A DNA stretch of 64,000 nucleotides. Origin: VGBV01 sp963813725. GTDB lineage: Bacteria; Actinomycetota; Thermoleophilia; Solirubrobacterales; 70-9. The notes below the pieces were generated by a model. That model did no database searches. It was not told where the DNA came from and saw only the letters and a list, made by a program, of their open reading frames with translations. Shown in pieces: positions 17,631 through 25,024 of this stretch. Positions within the stretch are counted from its first letter, which is position 1. The number at the start of each line of letters is the position of its first letter. The position numbers were made by a program, and so were the translations under genes. The stretch lies in contig CAWFAI010000007.1 in assembly GCA_963813725.1 (NCBI GenBank), forward strand, positions 62,001-126,000, given 5' to 3'.

Positions 17631-18230
17631 TCACCGGACCCGGCTCCCCGCCGCGATGGGCGCCGCCGAGCCGGCCATCCTGGCCCTGACTTCGGGCTCC
17701 ACCTCGGAGAGCAGGCGCCAACCGCCGTCCTTCTCCGAGATCTCGCTCACGGGCAGCGGCCAGCTGAGACCCAGCTCGGGATCGTCGTAACGCAGGCCCC
17801 CCTCATGGCCTGGGGCGTAGAACTCGCCGACCTGGTAGCTCGTCTCTGTGACGTCCTCAAGGACCTGATAGCCGTGGGCGAAGCGCCCAGGGACGTATAG
17901 GGCGCGGTGATTTTCGGCGCTGAGTTCGACCGCGACGTGATCGAGGTAGGTCGGGCTCTCGGGACGGAGATCAACGATGATGTCGAGGATCGCCCCGCGG
18001 GTGCAACGGACGAGCTTGGTCTCCACGGCAGGGGGGTACTGGAAGTGCATCCCTCGCATCGTGCCCATGCGCCGGTTGAAGGCGATGTTGGCCTGTGCGA
18101 TCACCGGCTCAAGCCCGTTCTCCTCGAACTCACGCTGACAGAACGCCCGGGCGAAGTAGCCGCGGTTGTCCTTCTTGAGGTCGAGGTCGATCACGAAAGC
18201 GCCTTCGAGCTTGGTCTCACTAAAGATCAT
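17631..18230 (-). CDS. rfbC: dTDP-4-dehydrorhamnose 3,5-epimerase-like protein
   Basis: A 199-residue cupin of the RfbC/RmlC family. LKKDNRGYFARAFCQREFEE, then GTMRGMHFQYPP with the catalytic His, TRGAILDIIVDLR, and YVPGRFAHGYQVLED. These enzymes epimerise C3/C5 of 4-keto-6-deoxy-NDP-hexoses. With a CDP-type cytidylyltransferase in the same run, the substrate may be a CDP-sugar rather than dTDP-rhamnose; sequence alone does not decide. ATG 18230 has GGGAGG 8 bases upstream and is the first gene of a minus-strand run (rfbC, SAF oxidoreductase, rfbF, PIG-L). Confidence 0.85.
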   Translation of the reverse strand: MIFSETKLEGAFVIDLDLKKDNRGYFARAFCQREFEENGLEPVIAQANIAFNRRMGTMRGMHFQYPPAVETKLVRCTRGAILDIIVDLRPESPTYLDHVAVELSAENHRALYVPGRFAHGYQVLEDVTETSYQVGEFYAPGHEGGLRYDDPELGLSWPLPVSEISEKDGGWRLLSEVEPEVRARMAGSAAPIAAGSRVR

Positions 18231-18292
18231 CTGCGCCTCCCATTAGGCGAGTTGAGTGTCAATACAGAGGTCATGCCAACACCGCCTGTCTT

Positions 18293-18354
18293 GCAATCTG
18301 ATGCTGGTTAGGCATTCTCAGAGGCACCAACGTCGCGCGAGCCGCGATTCTCCC
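18293..18354 (-). promoter_or_regulatory. Duplicated upstream element, copy 2 (before rfbC)
   Basis: A 62-bp segment matching 16151-16211 with about ten mismatches and one indel. It lies 62 bases upstream of the rfbC start, in a 177-base gap shared with the divergent sugar transferase gene (18408), so it might act on both. I could not fit standard -35/-10 boxes with confidence. Confidence 0.6.
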
Positions 18355-18407
18355 GCGGCCGACAACGCGCGATCGCAGCGGTTCCAATTACGTCGGAACT
18401 GGTCTTC

Positions 18408-20009
18408 ATGGGTGACCCCGGGCGAGGACCGCGCTCGTTGTCCAAGTGGACGCCCATGGCCGACCATCAACTACAGCTGGATCCCCGTACCGAGGAGGCG
18501 GACGAACGCGCCTCGTCGGACCTGCGCGACGCTGCGAGCCCCCTTTCCTCTCTCCCCCACGTTCGCACCCGCAGGTTCGCCCCCAGCGTCCCGCTGGTCG
18601 ACCGGGCGATGCAGGAGGAGATCCCCGAGGGCCAGCTGCGGCAAGCGACCTACCGTCGAGACGCGATTCACCGCCGAACCCTTGCGCTCGCCGACCTCGC
18701 CTCGGCGGGGATCGCGGTCCTGATCGGCGTGCCGATCCTCGGAGACGATGCCCTCAACCTGGTCGCCCTGCTCGCGCTCCCGTTGGTGCTCGTGGTCGGA
18801 AAGCTGACGGGCCTGTACGACCGCGACGAGCACCTGATCAGGAAGACGACACTGGACGAGGTCCCCGCCCTGTTCTGGGTCGCGACGCTGTACGCGCTCC
18901 TGATCTGGCTCGGTGGCAACCTGATCGTCGATGGCCAGTTCAGCCGCGAGCAGGCGGTCGGGGTTTGGGCTCTCTTGTTCGCATGCATGGTCACGACGCG
19001 CGCCCTCGCCAGGCGCGCGGCCGGGGCCTTGTCGGGCGAGGAGCGTTGCGTCGTCCTGGGCGACCCCGCCGCCGCGGATCGGATCACGCGCCGGTTCGAC
19101 GAGGTCCCGGGCCTGAAGGCGTGCGTCGTCGAGCAGGTGCCGCTTCCCCCCGACCCCGGCTCGAACGGCGCCTCTCACCTCTACTGGAACGACCTGGAGC
19201 TCCTGCTCACGGCACAGCAGGTAGAACGGGGGATCCTCGCCCCCCAGGGGGCGGTCACCGACGACCTCCTGAACACGACCCGGCGCCTGAAGGCGATGGG
19301 GCTGCGAGTGAGCGTGCTGCCGCGGCTGCCCGAGATCGTGGGCTCGTCCGTCGAGCTCGACGATGTGGACGGCATCACGCTGCTTGGGATGCGCCGCTTC
19401 GGTCTCAGCCACTCCTCGAAGGCCGTCAAGCGGGCCTTCGACATCGTCGGCGCCGGCGCCGGTCTGCTCGTGCTTTCGCCGCTGCTGGCGGCGATCGCGA
19501 TCGCGATCAAGCTGGACTCTCCCGGCCCGGTGCTGTTCCGGCAGCGGCGCATGGGCCGCAATGGCGTCCCGTTCGAGATGCTCAAGTTCCGCACGATGGT
19601 GGACGGCGCCGACGATCGGAAGTTCGAGCTCACGGCGCACAACGAGGCGGAGGATGGCCTCTTCAAGATCAAGGACGATCCGCGAATCACCCGGGTCGGC
19701 GGTCGCCTGCGGCAGATCTCCCTCGACGAGCTGCCGCAGCTGATCAACGTTCTGCGCGGTGACATGTCCCTCGTCGGCCCCAGGCCGCTCGTGCTCGACG
19801 AGGACTGCAGGATCGAGGGATGGCGGCGTTCGCGGCTCGAGCTCCCGCCCGGGGTGACTGGTCCGTGGCAGGTGTTCGGCTCGGCTCGAATCCCGCTCAA
19901 CGAAATGGTCAAGATCGACTACCTCTACGGCGCCAACTGGTCGCTTTGGCTGGACGTGAAGACCCTGCTGCGGACGGTCCCGTTCGTCTTGGGGCGCCGA
20001 GGGCTGTGA
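18408..20009 (+). CDS. Polyprenyl-phosphate sugar-1-phosphate transferase (WcaJ/WbaP-like)
   Basis: About 533 residues. After a hydrophilic N-terminus, four hydrophobic segments (about residues 90-200) are followed by a degenerate nucleotide-binding-like domain (CVVLGDPAAADRITRRFDEV). The C-terminal catalytic bacterial sugar transferase domain begins KRAFDIVGAGAGLLVLSPLL and contains GPVLFRQRRMGRNG, MLKFRTMV, ISLDELPQLINVLRGDMSLV and GPRPL. It starts glycan synthesis by putting hexose-1-phosphate on undecaprenyl phosphate. The start is uncertain (ATG 18408 or 18456). It is divergent from the rfbC unit and likely the priming enzyme for the whole locus. Confidence 0.9.
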   Translation: MGDPGRGPRSLSKWTPMADHQLQLDPRTEEADERASSDLRDAASPLSSLPHVRTRRFAPSVPLVDRAMQEEIPEGQLRQATYRRDAIHRRTLALADLASAGIAVLIGVPILGDDALNLVALLALPLVLVVGKLTGLYDRDEHLIRKTTLDEVPALFWVATLYALLIWLGGNLIVDGQFSREQAVGVWALLFACMVTTRALARRAAGALSGEERCVVLGDPAAADRITRRFDEVPGLKACVVEQVPLPPDPGSNGASHLYWNDLELLLTAQQVERGILAPQGAVTDDLLNTTRRLKAMGLRVSVLPRLPEIVGSSVELDDVDGITLLGMRRFGLSHSSKAVKRAFDIVGAGAGLLVLSPLLAAIAIAIKLDSPGPVLFRQRRMGRNGVPFEMLKFRTMVDGADDRKFELTAHNEAEDGLFKIKDDPRITRVGGRLRQISLDELPQLINVLRGDMSLVGPRPLVLDEDCRIEGWRRSRLELPPGVTGPWQVFGSARIPLNEMVKIDYLYGANWSLWLDVKTLLRTVPFVLGRRGL

Positions 20010-20080
20010 GCCGGCCGGCCGGAGATGCGCCCCAAGCGCGTGCTCCGGACCGCGAAAGTCCGGCTGACCACGGAGCGTTC

Positions 20081-20797
20081 GTGAGTCATATGGCCTTGGG
20101 CGACGTCACGAGCAAGCTGAAGAGCAAGGTGCTACCCGTCGCGCTTTACGCGGAGGAGCGCTCGTTCCGCAACCAGCTCTTCGCAGCCCTCACGGGCGGT
20201 GGCCATGCCGTCCTCGCGCAATCCACGACCGGTGAGGGCCTGCTGGCCTCCTGTAACGGCACGTTGCCCGCATGTGTCGTCGCCGCCGCGGACCGGCCCG
20301 ACAGACCGACGCTGGAGATTGTGCGGCTGGTTCGCTCGAAGCTCGGGGGCGTGCCAGCGGTGCTGGTCTGCCGACGTGCGGTGGTCGCCGATGTGCGGCG
20401 CGCACTCGAACTGGGCGTCGACGGCGTCGTCCTCCAGGAGGACGCGGAGGAGGCGCTTGCCGCCGTCGTTGCCGCGGTCTGCGCGGGCCAAGTGTCCGTG
20501 CCCACCGCACAGCGCAAGGTGGTTCGGGCGCGGGCGCTCACGACCCGGGAGCGGCAGATCCTCACTCTGGTCGTCGCAGGCTTGACCAACTCCCAGATCG
20601 CGGCGGAGCTGTACCTCGCAGAGAGCACCGTCAAGAGTCATCTCTCGTCGGCTTTCGGCAAGCTCGGGGTCTCCTCTCGCGGCGAAGCGGCTGCCGTGAT
20701 CCTCGATCCCGAGCGCGGGCGCGGGCTCGGGATCGGGATCGGGCTCGGGCTCGGCAATGTCAAATCGGACCTCGTCTCGCCGGTGAGCTCGAGCTGA
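20081..20797 (+). CDS. LuxR-family regulator with an atypical receiver
   Basis: About 238 residues. Residues 1-125 look like a degenerate receiver. The usual acidic pair is replaced (VALYAEERS), the phospho-site strand reads CVVAAADRPD, and the conserved Lys region reads GVVLQEDAEE, so phosphorylation may not occur. The C-terminal LuxR helix-turn-helix is clear: LTTRERQILTLVVAGLTN, IAAELYLAESTVKSHL, FGKLGVSSRGEAAA. The tail is a Gly/Leu/Ile run encoded by hexamer repeats. GTG 20081 has GGAG 5 bases upstream; ATG 20090 is the alternative. It lies 71 bases after the priming transferase, so a role in regulating the polysaccharide locus is plausible. Confidence 0.8.
   Translation: MSHMALGDVTSKLKSKVLPVALYAEERSFRNQLFAALTGGGHAVLAQSTTGEGLLASCNGTLPACVVAAADRPDRPTLEIVRLVRSKLGGVPAVLVCRRAVVADVRRALELGVDGVVLQEDAEEALAAVVAAVCAGQVSVPTAQRKVVRARALTTRERQILTLVVAGLTNSQIAAELYLAESTVKSHLSSAFGKLGVSSRGEAAAVILDPERGRGLGIGIGLGLGNVKSDLVSPVSSS
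20723..20752 (+). repeat. Five tandem GGG(C/A)TC hexamers in coding sequence
   Basis: Five head-to-tail hexamers encode GLGIGIGLGLG at the end of the regulator. Length changes keep the frame in steps of two residues. Confidence 0.8.
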
Positions 20798-20846
20798 CCT
20801 CGCGTCCGTCCACCCTCTCTCTGACCTCGCGTCCGTCCACCCTCTC
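20794..20846 (+). repeat. 27-bp tandem repeat at the regulator stop codon
   Basis: Two adjacent copies (20794-20820 and 20821-20846) begin CTGACCTCGCGTCCGTCCAC. The first copy contains the TGA stop of the regulator gene. They are otherwise non-coding. Confidence 0.8.
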
Positions 20847-20982
20847 GGTTGGAATTTTGATCGGTTGAGGTTCGAACGTCCCGGTTTCGTAGCGAACCCG
20901 GCGACGAGCGACAAACAGCAGGCCTGCCCAGCGTTGGTCAGATATGGCGCACGGCATCGAGCTAGGAACTAGGGTTTTGCCG

Positions 20983-21369
20983 ATGAGTGTGAAGCTGAAG
21001 ATCCCGCTCACGTTCAGCGAGTTCGGCTGGCGCGCGCTCGAGGAGCGAGCGCGTTCGCAGCGTTTCGAGCTCGAGCGGCTCCTGGCGCTGGCTTGCAGCC
21101 ACTACGAGGCGGAGCTCGCCGGCGGACGCGCGGCGACCGTCGTACCTCGCCTAGGCCAGCCGGCGGTCGAGCGGGGGACTCGAGAAACCCGCAGCCTGGT
21201 GTTGCAGCTGGACGCCGAGTGCCTGCGTCTACTCGAGCAGGAGGCCGAGCGCCAAGAAGTTGGGCTCAAGCGTCTGTGTGAGCACGCTGCACTGCTCTAT
21301 CTCGCCGACCTCGACGCCCCGAGGCCGCGGTCACCGGCGCCGCTTCCTGCTCGTGCAACGAGACCTTGA
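20983..21369 (+). CDS. Unknown small protein with two helical repeats
   Basis: About 128 residues, no recognised family. Two related segments occur: FGWRALEERARSQRFELERL with LLALACSHYEAEL, and CLRLLEQEAERQEVGLKRLC with EHAALLYLADL. Both look like helical ribbon-helix-helix-type or dimerisation units. ATG 20983 is chosen over an in-frame ATG at 20944 because a TAGGGT box (20970-20975) ends 7 bases before it, matching the leaderless pattern seen elsewhere. The 3' end overlaps the convergent sigma-factor gene by about 100 bases, which is unusual. Confidence 0.6.
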   Translation: MSVKLKIPLTFSEFGWRALEERARSQRFELERLLALACSHYEAELAGGRAATVVPRLGQPAVERGTRETRSLVLQLDAECLRLLEQEAERQEVGLKRLCEHAALLYLADLDAPRPRSPAPLPARATRP

Positions 21370-21937
21370 GCGCAGCGCGCCCGCGGTGGTGCAGGCCCTG
21401 GATCGACGCCTCGGTCTTGCCCAACCGTTCGGCGATCTCGTTCGGCGTCAGCCCACCGATATGCCGGAGGACGAGAACCTCGCGCTGCGCCTCGGGCAAC
21501 TCCGAAAGGGCCGCCTTGAGCGCTTGCGATAGGTCAAACGATGTCTCCTCGTGGCCATCGTCGCTGACAAAGACCTCTTCGACCGGGATCTGGCGCCTGG
21601 AACGCACGTGATCAAGCGCCGCGTTGCGCGCCACGCGCAGGATCCATGCTGCGAACGGGACCTGCCGCTCCTCGTACCTCTGGATCGCCCGCATCAGCTT
21701 CGCGAACACTTCATGGGTGACGTCCTCGGCGTCGTGGCGGTTTTGGACGATGCTCTGAACGAATCGAAACACGTCATCCGCGTGGCGGGAGTAGAGGTAG
21801 TGCAACGCGTCCCAATCACCGCCCTTGGCCGCAGCGATCGCCCGACGCTCCAGATCGCGACCGGTGTCCTCCTCAGCACCGGCCCGCTGCGCAGCCGCAC
21901 CGGCCCGCCGCGCCCCCCTCTCCGCGTGGGATTCCAT
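21266..21937 (-). CDS. RNA polymerase ECF-type sigma factor
   Basis: About 223 residues. Region 2 includes DALHYLYSRHADDVFRFVQS, HDAEDVTHEVFAKLMRAI and PFAAWILRVARNAALDH. Region 4 includes LPEAQREVLVLRHIGGLTPN and EIAERLGKTEASIQGLHHRG. No anti-sigma gene is adjacent. AAGGAGG lies 12 bases upstream of ATG 21937. The Arg-rich C-terminal 30 residues overlap the 3' end of the convergent small gene and may be non-functional extension. Confidence 0.88.
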   Translation of the reverse strand: MESHAERGARRAGAAAQRAGAEEDTGRDLERRAIAAAKGGDWDALHYLYSRHADDVFRFVQSIVQNRHDAEDVTHEVFAKLMRAIQRYEERQVPFAAWILRVARNAALDHVRSRRQIPVEEVFVSDDGHEETSFDLSQALKAALSELPEAQREVLVLRHIGGLTPNEIAERLGKTEASIQGLHHRGRAALKVSLHEQEAAPVTAASGRRGRRDRAVQRAHTDA

Positions 21938-22086
21938 GGTGCCTAGCTTCCTCCTTTGCCAGGGCGCTGTGAATGGCTCAGGTGCGCGATCTTGCGTTCA
22001 GTCGCATGAACACCCAATTTCCGGGAGTTTTCGCAAGAGTTGCTCTGACGTCGGCCTCCGGGTCCTGAGCGGCCCCGGCGGACGGC

Positions 22087-22752
22087 TCAGACGAGCCCCG
22101 CCCGGACGGCCTTGACGGCCGCCTGTACGCGGTTGTCGGCCTCCAGCTTCGAAAGGAGGCTGGAGACGTGGGTCTTGACGGTCTCCGAGCTGATCACCAG
22201 CTCCGCTGCGATCTGGGTGTTGTCCTTGCCCTCGACAACCAGGTTCAGTACCTCGCGCTCCCGTGCCGTCAGCTTGGCGCGTTCACGAGGATCGAAGTCT
22301 GGTGAAGGAGCGCGCTCCCGCACGCGCTGGATCAAGATCGACGCGATCCGCGGCGAGACCGCACCCCCGCCGTCGGCGGCGGCGACGACCGCCGCCAGGA
22401 TCTGAGCGCCCTCAGCGTCCTTGAGCAGGTAACCACAAGCGCCGGCCATGATCGCCTCCACGATCAGATCCTCTTCGGTCGAGGCGGTCAGCATCAGCAC
22501 CTGGGTACCCGGGACCGCTTCCCGCAGCCTCCTGGTGGCGTCGATGCCCGAGCCCCCCGGCATGAAGATGTCCATCATGACCACGTCTGGCTCGGTCTCG
22601 ACGCAGAGGGCCAACGCGCCGGCGGCGTCTTCGGCCTCCCCGACGACGTCGAGGCCGCTCGTCTCCAGGTGCTCGCGCAGTGCCCGACGGGAAAGGGCAT
22701 GGTCGTCGACGATCAGAACCTGGATACCGGCTGTCTCGGCCGTCTCCGCCAT
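22087..22752 (-). CDS. NarL/LuxR-family response regulator
   Basis: A 221-residue canonical regulator. The receiver has the acidic pocket VLIVDDHALSRRALREHL, the phospho-Asp in VVMMDIFMPGGSG, the Thr in LMLTAS and the Lys in CGYLLKDAEG. The LuxR DNA-binding domain is LTAREREVLNLVVEGKDN then IAAELVISSETVKTHVSSLL. No sensor kinase is adjacent. A TAACAT box ends 7 bases before ATG 22752, so the transcript is probably leaderless. Confidence 0.92.
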   Translation of the reverse strand: MAETAETAGIQVLIVDDHALSRRALREHLETSGLDVVGEAEDAAGALALCVETEPDVVMMDIFMPGGSGIDATRRLREAVPGTQVLMLTASTEEDLIVEAIMAGACGYLLKDAEGAQILAAVVAAADGGGAVSPRIASILIQRVRERAPSPDFDPRERAKLTAREREVLNLVVEGKDNTQIAAELVISSETVKTHVSSLLSKLEADNRVQAAVKAVRAGLV

Positions 22753-22782
22753 TGTCGCGATGTTATGGCCTCCGAGCGGAGG

Positions 22783-24588
22783 CTAGCCGAGGCGCTGCTT
22801 CAGCGCCTCGAGCTGCCCGCGGATCTCGGCGGGCAGATCATCCCCGAACTGCGCCAGGTGCTCCTCGATCTGAGGCAGCTGCTCGCGCAGCGCCTTCTCG
22901 TCGACGCTGAGCAGCTCGCGCATCGCCTCCGCGGAGATCTCGAGGCCTTCGGTGTTGAGCTCTCCCTCAGCGGGCAGCAGGCCGAGCGCCGAGTCAACCA
23001 TCTCGCCCTCGCCGTCGCAGCGCCGGAAGACCCACTCCAGCACGCGGCTGTTCTCGCCGAATCCGGGCCACAGGAACTTGCCCTCGTCGTCCTTGCGGAA
23101 CCAGTTGACGTGGAAGACGCGCGGCAGCTCCGCCCCGTCGCGCTGGGCGACCCGCAGCCAGTGGCCGAAGTAGTCAGCCATGTTGTAGCCGCAGAAGGGC
23201 AGCATCGCCATCGGGTCGAACCGCAGCTTGCCCACCGCGCCGGCCGCGGCGGCCGTGGTCTCCGAGGCCATCACCGAGCCGGTGAACACACCGTGCTCCC
23301 AGTCGCGGCACTCGAACACCAGGGGCACCACCGTCGAGCGGCGGCCGCCGAAGAGGAAGGCGTCGATCGGGACGCCGGCGGGGTCCTCCCACTCGGCCGC
23401 GATCGAGGGGCATTGGGCGGCGGGGGTGGTGAAGCGGGCGTTCGGGTGCGCCGCGGGGTCCTCGGAGTCGGGGGTCCACGGATTGCCCTTCCAGTCCACC
23501 GCGGAGTCCGGCGGCTGTCCGGTCATGCCCTCCCACCAGATGTCGCCCTCGGTCTCGGCGCAGTTGGTGAAGATCGTGTTGCGCTCGATCGTCGCCATCG
23601 CGTTGGGGTTGGTCTTGTAGCTCGTGTTCGGGGCCACCCCGAAGAAGCCGGCCTCCGGATTGACGGCGTAGAGCTTTCCGTCCTCGCCGAACTTCATCCA
23701 GGCGATGTCGTCGCCGACGGTCTCGACCTTCCAGTCGGGCAGGGTCGGGATCAGCATCGCCAGGTTCGTCTTGCCGCAGGCCGAGGGGAAGGCGCCTGCG
23801 ACGTACTTGACCTTGCCCTCGGGAGAGGTCAGCTTCAGGATCAGCATGTGCTCGGCCAGCCAGCCCTCGTCGCGGGCCATGGCCGAGGCGATCCGCAGCG
23901 CGAAGCACTTCTTGCCAAGCAGCGCGTTGCCCCCGTAACCCGAGCCGAACGACCAGATCTCGCGGCTCTCGGGGTAGTGGACGATGTACTTGGTCTCGTT
24001 GCAGGGCCACGGGACGTCCTCGGCGTCGTCCGCAAGCGGCATGCCGACGGTGTGCACGCAGGGCACGAACTCCCCGTCGGAGCCCAGCGCGTCCAGCGCC
24101 TCGGCGCCCATTCGGGTCATGATCCGCATCGAGACCGCCACATAGGGCGAATCGGTCAGCTGCACGCCGATATGGGAGATCTCCGAGCCCAGCGGGCCCA
24201 TCGAGAATGGGACCACGTACATCGTGCGGCCCTTCATCGAGCCCTTGAAGAGCTCGTCCAGCTCGGCGCGCATCTCGGCCGGGTCGCGCCAGTTGTTGGT
24301 GGGACCCGCGTCTCGCTCGGATTCGGAGCAGATGAAGGTCCGGTCCTCGACCCGAGCGACGTCCTTGGGCGAGGAGCGCGCCAGGAACGAATGCGGCCGC
24401 TTCGCCTCAGAGAGCCGCTCGAAGGTGCCGGCGTCCACGAGCTCCTGTGCGAGGCGGTCGTACTCCTCCGCGGACCCGTCGCACCAGTGGATCTGATCGG
24501 GCTGCGTCAGCTCGGCGATCTCGTCAACCCACGAGATCAATTTGGCGTGCTTCGTCAATGCCTCGGTCGCGGCGGTGCTCTCGCTCAC
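22783..24588 (-). CDS. pckG: Phosphoenolpyruvate carboxykinase (GTP)
   Basis: About 601 residues. It interconverts oxaloacetate + GTP with PEP + CO2 + GDP in the cytosol, the first step of gluconeogenesis. SFGSGYGGNALLGKKCFALR, the kinase-1 loop FPSACGKTNLAMLIP, VGDDIAWMKF, and the nucleotide-binding FRKDDEGKFLWPGFGENSRV are all characteristic of the GTP-dependent family. GTG 24588 (VSESTAATEAL) is preferred, with AAGGAG upstream; an earlier GTG at 24666 would add a low-complexity N-terminus. It is a single gene and reads away from the small membrane protein upstream. Confidence 0.95.
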   Translation of the reverse strand: MSESTAATEALTKHAKLISWVDEIAELTQPDQIHWCDGSAEEYDRLAQELVDAGTFERLSEAKRPHSFLARSSPKDVARVEDRTFICSESERDAGPTNNWRDPAEMRAELDELFKGSMKGRTMYVVPFSMGPLGSEISHIGVQLTDSPYVAVSMRIMTRMGAEALDALGSDGEFVPCVHTVGMPLADDAEDVPWPCNETKYIVHYPESREIWSFGSGYGGNALLGKKCFALRIASAMARDEGWLAEHMLILKLTSPEGKVKYVAGAFPSACGKTNLAMLIPTLPDWKVETVGDDIAWMKFGEDGKLYAVNPEAGFFGVAPNTSYKTNPNAMATIERNTIFTNCAETEGDIWWEGMTGQPPDSAVDWKGNPWTPDSEDPAAHPNARFTTPAAQCPSIAAEWEDPAGVPIDAFLFGGRRSTVVPLVFECRDWEHGVFTGSVMASETTAAAAGAVGKLRFDPMAMLPFCGYNMADYFGHWLRVAQRDGAELPRVFHVNWFRKDDEGKFLWPGFGENSRVLEWVFRRCDGEGEMVDSALGLLPAEGELNTEGLEISAEAMRELLSVDEKALREQLPQIEEHLAQFGDDLPAEIRGQLEALKQRLG

Positions 24589-24758
24589 AGGTAGCTCGGA
24601 CTCCTTGGTCGAGGTTGTCGGGGCAGGGGCTGATGGGGCCCTGCCGGGGGAGGCTGATGTTGGCACATCGTGAGCTCGTCCCGGTGAATACCCGAGTGCG
24701 GATCGGCTCTAACCCGCTTGGCTCTGTAGGCTCGGCGCGTGCCGGACCCGCGCCACCG

Positions 24759-25001
24759 ATGAGCGAGCTGTTCGCCAGATTTCGCGTCGCGTTTTGGGCG
24801 TTGACCGCGGGGGTGATCGCGCTCTACCTCTATGGCCTCTTCGCGGGGGTCTACAGCCCGCTCCAGCTCGGCGCCCTCAGCTTCGTCTGCCTCGCGCTCA
24901 TGCTCCTGTTCGCGATCCACGAGATCCGACTCCGCCGTGAGATGCGCAGGCACCCGCCCCACACCTACGACCACACGGACCGGGAGCGCCGCGGCTGGTA
25001 G
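24759..25001 (+). CDS. Small two-helix membrane protein, unknown
   Basis: 80 residues with two predicted membrane segments (VAFWALTAGVIALYLYGLFA and QLGALSFVCLALMLLFAI) and a charged C-terminal tail (EIRLRREMRRHPPHTYDH). No family recognised. ATG 24759 follows a TAGGCT box at 24727. It ends 23 bases before the sucC-like gene but has its own stop and may or may not be co-transcribed. Confidence 0.6.
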   Translation: MSELFARFRVAFWALTAGVIALYLYGLFAGVYSPLQLGALSFVCLALMLLFAIHEIRLRREMRRHPPHTYDHTDRERRGW

Positions 25002-25024
25002 GCCGCTAGGCTCCCCGGCCGCTG

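Noticed and set aside
20717..20846. Short tandem repeats considered as a CRISPR or attachment site
   Set aside because: Units are adjacent without spacers, there are no cas genes, and no integrase or tRNA is near.
22669..24594. Plus-strand open frame opposite pckG
   Set aside because: It mirrors codon positions of pckG and lacks any known motif.
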